DNA from: Actinomycetota bacterium
Lineage (GTDB): Bacteria; Actinomycetota; Thermoleophilia; UBA2241
Direction of reading: 5' to 3'
Length of the DNA: 19,109 nucleotides
Assembly: GCA_012719015.1 (NCBI GenBank)
Contig: JAAYBE010000459.1
Span: 1 to 19,109 of the forward strand
Under the pieces are notes generated by a model. The model searched no databases, was not told the origin of the DNA, and saw only the letters and a program-made list of their open reading frames with translations. How positions within the stretch are numbered: the first letter of the stretch is position 1; each line of letters starts with the position of its first letter. Positions 13,857 through 19,109 of this stretch are shown in pieces. A program made the position numbers and the translations under genes.

Positions 13857-15362
13857 TCATCGTGCCTGCTGATGCAAGGTGGCGGAGGGAGGGCTGAGAC
13901 ACGGCTGCTGGGCGGCGAGAGCGCCGCGCTGGACAGCCAAGAGCCCGAATGCCAGCACACCCGTATACCCGAAGAGTGCGGTGTCCACCAGCCCGGCGAC
14001 CAAGATGGCAAGAAGAGCTCCGCCCACGGCTGCCTGTTCGCGGGTGGCGCCCCGCCTGAACGGGGCCGCGACCGGTGAGGCGACGGCCAGCACGAGCAGG
14101 GTCAACGCGAGGACGCCTCCCTCCGCCAGGATCTGCAAGGGCACGCTGTGCACCGATCCCAGAATCCCCGGATGCTCATCGCGGTGTTGAGGCAGCAGGT
14201 CGCCGTGGAAGCGCGAGAAGCCCGCCCCGAAGGCGACTCGCGCAGGCGAGCTGACCGTTTGGTCCCACACGAACCGATAGGTGGTGACCCTGGAGGAGAC
14301 GTTGTTCGTCTCCAGGTAGTACGCCCGCCCCGGCTCGTACAGCGAGCCTGCCGTCGCGATCAACGCTATCCCGACTGTGATCCCGACCGTAATCCAGAGC
14401 CACGGACGTTTTCGGCGCCGATGCCGGCGCGGCTGCCGGTTGTCCAGACCTCGTCGCACCAGCCACCAGAGGGCCGCTCCCACCCCGAGAGCGGCCCCGA
14501 TCCAGGCGCCTCGCGAATACGTGAACCACAGCCCCAGGGCAATCAGCGCAAGCGCCGCCGGCCTGCAGACCCTGAATAGCCTCCGGGGGATTCGGTACAT
14601 GAGGAGAGGCAGCGCCAAGGCCAGCAATGCGCCCAGCGCATTGAAGTGACTGAACGTCCCCGATGCAGACGCACCGTCGTTGGACAGGCCGGCGAAGAAG
14701 AAGGCCAAGGGATTGCGTTCTTCAATCGCCAGCTCGGGAATGACCGTCCGGAACGTCGGGAAGCCGAACACGGACTGACAAATGCCGATGCTCGCTTGAG
14801 CGACGGCGAACGCCAGCACCAGACTGATGAACAGGGAGCGCTCGTGCTCCGATGAGCGGCGCAGCAGCCAATACAGCCAGAGCCCGTTCGCCAGCATCAC
14901 GCAGTCGCCTATCGCAACAGGCACCCCAACGATGAAGAGGACCGCGAACGAACAGAGAAGATAGACGATCAGCAGAACAACGGGGTCGCGCGCTGCGCGC
15001 CGCAACTCGACGCCGTCTCTGACGACCAACAGTCCGCCGGCCAGCGCAAGATACGCATACCAGTTCAGGTCATGAGGCCGAGCCGCAGGCGCGATGGCCC
15101 AGAACGGCGTGATGACCACGAGAGATAGCATCAGCGGGCGGGCGGCGGAGAGCGAGAGCACACTCAGCCCGACCGGCAGCGTACACAACAGAACCGCGAC
15201 CGCGTTGCCGGTCCGACCGAAGATGAGCAGCCATCCGGCCGCTGCCACGGGGGCGACGATCAGAGCTGCGGTCAGGACCGGGCCGGCTCCACGGATGCCC
15301 GGAGCGGCCACACGTCTCCCCATGCTCTCCGCCCCGGCCTCTGTCGCCAACGTCCGCTCCAA
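13857..15362 (-). CDS. Second Wzy/O-antigen ligase-like membrane protein
   Basis: A 501-residue polytopic membrane protein from the TTG at 15362 (AGGGGGG 10 nt upstream); an ATG at 15323 with GGAG 3 nt upstream is an equally good start and gives 488 residues. About 11-12 helices are visible. The family is recognised from GTFSHFNALGALLALALPLL and LWFTYSRGAWIGAALG, and from the large outer loop carrying AFGAGFSRFHGDLL and HSVPLQILAEGGVLALTLLVLA, the Wzy_C-type H-x-x-x-L-x-x-x-A-E-x-G pattern. The role is polymerisation of repeat units or ligation of the glycan to its carrier at the outer face. Unlike the protein at 5198-7195 it has no TPR tail. It is followed by the decayed glycosyltransferase gene and diverges from the WecG-like gene across a 218-bp gap. 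The cluster thus holds two candidates for one polymerase role, or one polymerase and one ligase. Confidence 0.83.
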   Translation of the reverse strand: MERTLATEAGAESMGRRVAAPGIRGAGPVLTAALIVAPVAAAGWLLIFGRTGNAVAVLLCTLPVGLSVLSLSAARPLMLSLVVITPFWAIAPAARPHDLNWYAYLALAGGLLVVRDGVELRRAARDPVVLLIVYLLCSFAVLFIVGVPVAIGDCVMLANGLWLYWLLRRSSEHERSLFISLVLAFAVAQASIGICQSVFGFPTFRTVIPELAIEERNPLAFFFAGLSNDGASASGTFSHFNALGALLALALPLLMYRIPRRLFRVCRPAALALIALGLWFTYSRGAWIGAALGVGAALWWLVRRGLDNRQPRRHRRRKRPWLWITVGITVGIALIATAGSLYEPGRAYYLETNNVSSRVTTYRFVWDQTVSSPARVAFGAGFSRFHGDLLPQHRDEHPGILGSVHSVPLQILAEGGVLALTLLVLAVASPVAAPFRRGATREQAAVGGALLAILVAGLVDTALFGYTGVLAFGLLAVQRGALAAQQPCLSPPSATLHQQAR

Positions 15363-15476
15363 TGTGCGTCAGCCCCCCTGTCTTCGCCCGGCAACAATCC
15401 TATCGCGAGCACGACCGGAGTGCCCGGCTCAGCGAAGCCCCCAGGCCCGGTTCATCGGGGACGGGGCCGCACTGGG

Positions 15477-15498
15477 CACCGGCGACCGGTGAGATAAT
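15477..15498 (+). promoter_or_regulatory. Extended -10 (TGA-GATAAT) with overlapping inverted repeat upstream of the WecG-like gene
   Basis: GATAAT (15493-15498) is preceded by TG one base upstream, the extended -10 pattern, and no -35 is apparent. The inverted repeat CACCGG-CGA-CCGGTG (15477-15491) runs into the extended -10, a good place for a repressor. The leader would be about 75 nt. Confidence 0.35.
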
Positions 15499-15580
15499 GA
15501 CGATACATGCCATGCGCTGCAACACAATCCGATAGGCCGGAACGCCAGGCTCCCCGACCGGCAGTCGTCGGGATGTCGGC

Positions 15581-16372
15581 ATGATTGCCCGCAGAGTCTT
15601 GGGCATGCGCGTCGATTGCCTCGAGGCGCCCGCTGCCCGGGACATGATCGTCGCGTGGGCGGCCGAGACGCACGACGCCGGGTACCGCCCGCGTTACATC
15701 TGCGCCGGCAACGTCCACATGACGATGGAGACCTATGACGATCCCGCTTTTCGGGCAGCGGTGAACCGCTCCGACTTGGTTGTCGCGGACGGACAACCCT
15801 TGGTGTGGGCCCTGCGGGCCCTCCGTGCGCCTCAGCGCCGGCGGGTGCGGGTGACGCCGGATCTGCTGCTTGAGCTCTTCGCCGCCTGTGAGGTCCGCGG
15901 CGTGCGACTCGGATTGTACGGAGGCACGCCTCAGACTCTCTCCGTCTTTCTCGACTTCCTGCAACACTCGTTCCCGAGACTGCAGGTGCCCTACGCTTGG
16001 AGCCCTCCCTTCAAACCGCCGACGGACGAGGAGGATGAAGCAGCTGTGGCGGCGATTCGCGCTGCGGGAGTGCAGCTGCTGCTGGTGGGGACAGGCTGCC
16101 CCAAGCAGGAGAAATGGATGGCCGCCCATGCTGGTGAGAAGGACATCGAGGACGACCGTGCCCTGTCTTGCGTGATGTTCGGAGTTGGAGCGGCCTTCGA
16201 CCTACTGGGCGGCAAGACGTCCAGTGCCCCACGCTGGATGCAGGACCTCGGTCTAGAGTGGGCCTACCGGCTCGCTCACGAGCCGCGACGGCTCTGGCGA
16301 AGACAGCTCAAACACAATCCCCGGTTCGTCGTCCTCTTCCTTGCCCAGTTGCTCCGGGGGCAGCGTGCATAA
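15581..16372 (+). CDS. WecG/TagA/CpsF family glycosyltransferase (GT26)
   Basis: A 263-residue protein with all family landmarks. RRVLGMRVDCLEAP is the N-terminal strand, and YICAGNVHMTMETYDDPAF (39-57) corresponds to the usual N-x-x-x-x-x-x-x-DP region. VVADGQPLVWALR (67-79) carries the conserved Asp of the active site (Asp 70). LGLYGGTPQTL (110-120), LLVGTGCPKQEKWM (167-180) and MFGVGAAFDLLGGK (199-212) follow, then the C-terminal membrane-binding appendage GLEWAYRLAHEPRRLWRRQL (224-243). The family adds ManNAc, ManNAcA or another sugar to an undecaprenyl-diphosphate-linked first sugar on the cytoplasmic face, so this is a good candidate for the second step of repeat-unit synthesis. That fits its position next to the initiating transferase gene. 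The ATG at 15581 is favoured over the ATG at 15605 because the family starts with the RVLG strand; its Shine-Dalgarno is weak. Confidence 0.92.
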   Translation: MIARRVLGMRVDCLEAPAARDMIVAWAAETHDAGYRPRYICAGNVHMTMETYDDPAFRAAVNRSDLVVADGQPLVWALRALRAPQRRRVRVTPDLLLELFAACEVRGVRLGLYGGTPQTLSVFLDFLQHSFPRLQVPYAWSPPFKPPTDEEDEAAVAAIRAAGVQLLLVGTGCPKQEKWMAAHAGEKDIEDDRALSCVMFGVGAAFDLLGGKTSSAPRWMQDLGLEWAYRLAHEPRRLWRRQLKHNPRFVVLFLAQLLRGQRA

Positions 16373-16378
16373 GCGCTC

Positions 16379-16407
16379 TTTACGCCGTCCGACGAGCGCC
16401 GTATAGT
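16379..16407 (+). promoter_or_regulatory. sigma70-type promoter of the initiating sugar transferase gene
   Basis: TTTACG (16379-16384), a 17-nt spacer, then TATAGT (16402-16407): 4 of 6 and 5 of 6 matches at ideal spacing. It lies in the 75-bp gap after the WecG-like gene and gives a leader of about 34 nt containing GGGGGGAGGG before the GTG at 16448. It is the best-looking promoter in the window. Confidence 0.55.
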
Positions 16408-16447
16408 CTCGCCAGGAAACGAGGGGCACAAAGGGGGGAGGGCGTAG

Positions 16448-17917
16448 GTGGGACCACCGTTCGCTGTTCGCGAGGTACTCCTGGGCCGTGATTGCCGATC
16501 CCCGGAGATTCTGTCGCCATCCACGGCGTCACGGGGTTATCTGCTGCGTCGATGCGCGAGTGTTGCGAGCCTGATCCTCATCGACGCCGTCTCACTGTGC
16601 GTGGCGGGCATCGCTGCGGCAGTGTCGCCGGTCACCGTGTCGCACACCTTCTCACCGCCACACATCTTGCTGGCCGTCGTCATGCTCGTCGCCCTCTTCG
16701 CGATCCACGGATTGTACGGTCTGCGCGAATGCCGGCGAGACCGCCGGCGCCGAGCACTCGCGGCGGCGTGGTTCCTCGGCACGGCCCTGCTGCTGAGCGG
16801 AGCCGGCGGAGCTTGGGCACCGGCGGGTGTGATCTTGATGTGGGTTGTGGCCGTCGCCCTTCTCACCGTCGGCCGGGAACTCCTCGACTATTGCCTCAAG
16901 GCGGTGTTTCCCCTCGACCTCGAGAGCAGGCGCACCGTCGTGGTTGGCTCGGAGCGCGCACTCGCAACCTTCGCCGCTCGCGTAGCCTCACTCCCGCATG
17001 AGGCGCACGCGAGGATCGTCGGGATCGTCAGCGAAGAGCCGCCCGGCTTTAAGTGGCCGAGACCTCACGGCCTACCGCTGCTGGGGCAGATGCGGGACAT
17101 CGAGGCGATCATCTGTCGCTGGAAACCGGACGAGCTCGTAGTCGTCGATCACGACACCGAACGCCTTCATCTGGTCGAGCTTGCCGAGCTGTGTCGGCGC
17201 CGCCGGATGACCCTCAAGCTGAGTGACCTTGACATGCGGTTCCAAGAGCGAGGCGTCAGTCTCATCCCGGGACTCGGCGAGGCGTTGTTCGTCGCCGCCT
17301 CCTCACCGCCGAACGGTCTCGCATGGGCGTTCAAACGCTGGATGGATGTCGGTCTGGCGATGGTGCTTCTCATCCTGACCGCGCCTCTCTGGGCTGCCGT
17401 CGCTGCAGCTATCAAGCTCACGTCTGCAGGCCCCGTGTTCCATTCGGCCGAGCGCGTGGGACTCGGCCAGCAGGCGTTCCGTTGCCTCAAGTTCAGGACA
17501 ATGCGAGCGGATGCGGAGGCCCTACAAGCCGATCTCGAGTCGCTCAACGAGGCCGACGGAGCCATCTTCAAGATCAGAGATGACCCACGCGTCACAGCGC
17601 TCGGTCGCTGGCTTCGCAAACTGAGCATCGATGAGCTTCCTCAGCTCGTCAACGTGCTCCGCGGCGAGATGAGCCTGATCGGCCCGCGGCCGCTGCCGCT
17701 GCGGGACAACCAGTTGCTTGAGGCATGGCATCGGCAGCGTCACGTGATCCTGCCGGGATTGACGGGGCTGTGGCAGGTAAATGGCCGCAGCGACACCTCT
17801 TTCGATGAGATGATCCGCCTCGACCTGAAGTACATAGACACATGGTCCTTACGACTCGATCTGTCCATCGCTTGGCGCACGGCAGTGGCCGTTATCCGCT
17901 CCCGAGGCGCCTGCTAA
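16448..17917 (+). CDS. Polyprenyl-phosphate sugar-1-phosphate transferase (initiating glycosyltransferase, WbaP/CpsE type)
   Basis: A 489-residue membrane enzyme that transfers a sugar-1-phosphate from a UDP-sugar to undecaprenyl phosphate, the first committed step of the pathway. The N-terminus has four membrane helices (about 36-58, 71-91, 104-124 and 127-146). Residues 160-283 form the CoA-binding-like Rossmann domain (RRTVVVGSE at 161-169). The catalytic bacterial-transferase domain follows: FKRWMDVGLA (295-304) with the re-entrant hydrophobic segment, PVFHSAERVGLGQQAFRCLK (329-348), KFRTMRADAE, KLSIDELPQLVNVLRGEMSL (391-410, Asp-Glu catalytic pair), IGPRPLPL and PGLTGLWQVNGRSD (436-449). 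Length and domain order match the long poly-isoprenyl-phosphate transferases. The GTG at 16448 is chosen for its GGAGGG 5 nt upstream. It has its own promoter and is followed 84 bp later by the UDP-sugar decarboxylase. The specificity (glucose, galactose or other) cannot be read from the sequence. Confidence 0.93.
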   Translation: MGPPFAVREVLLGRDCRSPEILSPSTASRGYLLRRCASVASLILIDAVSLCVAGIAAAVSPVTVSHTFSPPHILLAVVMLVALFAIHGLYGLRECRRDRRRRALAAAWFLGTALLLSGAGGAWAPAGVILMWVVAVALLTVGRELLDYCLKAVFPLDLESRRTVVVGSERALATFAARVASLPHEAHARIVGIVSEEPPGFKWPRPHGLPLLGQMRDIEAIICRWKPDELVVVDHDTERLHLVELAELCRRRRMTLKLSDLDMRFQERGVSLIPGLGEALFVAASSPPNGLAWAFKRWMDVGLAMVLLILTAPLWAAVAAAIKLTSAGPVFHSAERVGLGQQAFRCLKFRTMRADAEALQADLESLNEADGAIFKIRDDPRVTALGRWLRKLSIDELPQLVNVLRGEMSLIGPRPLPLRDNQLLEAWHRQRHVILPGLTGLWQVNGRSDTSFDEMIRLDLKYIDTWSLRLDLSIAWRTAVAVIRSRGAC

Positions 17918-18001
17918 CAAACGGATGCGCCCATCGCGGCGCGACCGTAATCCGCAAAGACCAGGGAACCCTCATTCCCGATCGAACCAAGGAGAGTCAG
18001 C

Positions 18002-18955
18002 GTGACGACGTCGGTAGTGACGGGAGGGGCCGGCTTTCTCGGGTCGCACCTTTGCGAGCATCTGCTCGGTCAAGGACAGCGGGTCATATGCCTTGACAAT
18101 CTCGATACGGGATCGCTGCAGAACATCGAGCATCTGCGCGACGACGCCTTCGAGTTCCGCAACGTGGATTGCGTCCAGTTTCTCGACGTCCCCGAAGCGG
18201 TCGACTTCGTCTTCCATCTCGCCAGCCCGGCGAGCCCCGTTGACTACATGCGCCTTCCTCTCAAGACGCTCAAAGTAGGGTCATACGGCACCCACAACGC
18301 GCTGGGTTTGGCCAAGTTCAAGCGAGCCCGCTTCGTTCTGGCATCGACCTCCGAGGTCTACGGCGACCCTCTTGTCCATCCGCAGTCTGAGGAGTACTGG
18401 GGAAACGTCAACCCTGTCGGACCGCGCGGCGTCTACGACGAGTCGAAGCGCTACTCGGAGACCCTGACCATGGCCTATCATCGTCAGCAGGGCGTGGACA
18501 CCAGTATCGCACGGATCTTCAACACCTACGGTCCGCGGATGCGTCCCAACGACGGCCGAGCCGTGCCGACGTTCGTGCGACAGGCCTTGGCCGACGAACC
18601 GCTCACCGTGTTCGGCGACGGATTGCAGACCCGCAGCTTCTGCTACGTGACTGACCTCGTCGAGGGCCTTCACCGTCTGGCGACCAGCGGCGAGCACACG
18701 CCGGTGAATCTGGGCAACCCCGAGGAGACGACGCTCCTGGAGTTGGCCGCCGCAATCATCGAGGCGACCGGGAGCAGCAGTGAACTCGTGCACCAGGCAC
18801 TGCCCATTGACGACCCCAAGGTGCGGCGGCCCGACATCACCAAGGCCAAGAGGCTGCTGGGATGGGAGCCGGTCGTACCCCTGCCCCAGGGGCTCGCCGA
18901 GGTCGTCGCCTTCGAGCGCACCAACCATTCCCACGCGCTCACGGCGCTGATGTAG
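18002..18955 (+). CDS. UDP-glucuronate decarboxylase / UDP-xylose synthase-like (extended SDR)
   Basis: A 317-residue soluble NAD(+)-dependent SDR enzyme. The GTG at 18002 has AAGGAG 7 nt upstream. The NAD-binding motif is GGAGFLGSH (8-16), and DNLDTG (32-37) is the adenosine-ribose Asp region. HLASPASPVDYMRLPLKTLK (72-91), STSEVYGDPLVHPQ (115-128, catalytic Thr/Ser/Glu), YWGNVNPVGPRGVYDESKR (132-150; Tyr 145 and Lys 149 of YxxxK), GPRMRPNDGRAVPTFVRQAL and RSFCYVTDLVEG are near-exact UXS signatures. DDPKVRRPDI and LGWEPVVPLPQGL complete the pattern. The reaction converts UDP-glucuronic acid to UDP-xylose and CO2, giving a donor for one of the glycosyltransferases. No UDP-glucose dehydrogenase is in the window, so its substrate must come from elsewhere. 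The last 17 bp overlap the msrA gene end on the other strand. Confidence 0.9.
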   Translation: MTTSVVTGGAGFLGSHLCEHLLGQGQRVICLDNLDTGSLQNIEHLRDDAFEFRNVDCVQFLDVPEAVDFVFHLASPASPVDYMRLPLKTLKVGSYGTHNALGLAKFKRARFVLASTSEVYGDPLVHPQSEEYWGNVNPVGPRGVYDESKRYSETLTMAYHRQQGVDTSIARIFNTYGPRMRPNDGRAVPTFVRQALADEPLTVFGDGLQTRSFCYVTDLVEGLHRLATSGEHTPVNLGNPEETTLLELAAAIIEATGSSSELVHQALPIDDPKVRRPDITKAKRLLGWEPVVPLPQGLAEVVAFERTNHSHALTALM

Positions 18956-19109
18956 CGGGTCGCCGCACGGACGAACCTCCGGCGCGCTTCTCGAGATACC
19001 GCTGGTGATACTCCTCGGCGCGCCACCACTCGGCCGCCGGGACGACCTGGGTGACGACGGGACGGGTGAACACGCGTGACGCCGTGAGCTCGGCGATGGC
19101 GGCGAGGGC
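18939..19109 (-). CDS. msrA: Peptide methionine sulfoxide reductase MsrA, C-terminal fragment (5' end outside window)
   Basis: Read on the minus strand from the window edge, 56 residues end at TGA 18941-18939: FTRPVVTQVVPAAEWWRAEE then YHQRYLEKR and a short Gly/Ser/Arg tail. This is the typical MsrA C-terminus (P-V-V-T-x-V-x-P...FW-x-A-E-x-YHQ-x-YL). The enzyme reduces the S-form of methionine sulfoxide. The catalytic Gly-Cys-Phe-Trp motif near the N-terminus lies outside the window. The gene converges with the UDP-xylose synthase-like gene, overlapping its end by 17 bp, and appears to mark the right border of the polysaccharide cluster. The tail after the KR is a little longer than usual and may include the resolving region, but no cysteine is seen in it. 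Confidence 0.85.
   Translation of the reverse strand, partial: ALAAIAELTASRVFTRPVVTQVVPAAEWWRAEEYHQRYLEKRAGGSSVRRPATSAP

Noticed and set aside
1..19109. CRISPR arrays, tRNA or rRNA genes, insertion sequences, prophage or integrase genes
   Set aside because: None seen on either strand; no regularly spaced repeats, no transposase-like motifs and no cloverleaf candidates.

Overview
The window is high-GC bacterial chromosomal DNA. GTG and TTG starts are used freely, several promoters sit close to the start codon, and the protein families present suggest an actinomycete-type bacterium (Actinomycetota). The 181-residue protein at 7361-7906 recalls short exported proteins I associate with Thermoleophilia (Gaiella/Solirubrobacter types), but that class-level guess rests on memory and is weak. 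I see no rRNA, tRNA, CRISPR array, insertion sequence or phage gene.

Apart from two clipped flanking genes (the 3' end of a manganese efflux pump, mntP, at the left edge and the 3' end of methionine sulfoxide reductase, msrA, at the right edge), the window is one surface-polysaccharide cluster of the Wzx/Wzy type. Left part: a Wzx-like flippase (229-1758, minus) lies downstream of a secreted PslG-like glycoside hydrolase (2032-3468, minus). Divergent from the hydrolase is a PIG-V/Gpi18-like membrane mannosyltransferase (3583-4833, plus). It converges on a two-gene minus-strand unit: a Wzy/O-antigen-ligase protein with a C-terminal TPR tail (5198-7195) and a translationally coupled 123-residue membrane protein (4830-5201). 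Divergent from that unit is an unknown exported, C-terminally anchored protein (7361-7906).

Middle part: a GT4-like transferase (8055-9191, plus), a GT2 transferase (9277-10182, minus), and two overlapping GT4 genes (10398-11591 and 11588-12724, plus). These converge on a decayed glycosyltransferase gene (12742-13782, minus) that carries an in-frame TAA and several apparent indels. Upstream of it is a second Wzy-like polymerase/ligase (13857-15362, minus).

Right part, all plus strand: a WecG/TagA-type transferase (15581-16372), the polyprenyl-phosphate sugar-1-phosphate transferase that would start the repeat unit (16448-17917, with a good sigma70-type promoter), and a UDP-xylose synthase-like decarboxylase (18002-18955).

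Inferred assembly line: the sugar-1-phosphate transferase loads undecaprenyl phosphate. The WecG-like enzyme and the GT4/GT2 enzymes extend the unit, with UDP-xylose or a derivative as one possible donor. Wzx flips the unit and one of the two Wzy-like proteins polymerises or ligates it. The hydrolase probably trims or releases polymer outside the cell. The many strand switches, two Wzy-like genes and one dead glycosyltransferase suggest a mosaic, evolving locus. I do not see a wholly new system. The least explained part is the 4830-7906 block (TPR-tailed Wzy protein, 123-residue membrane partner, divergent exported protein).
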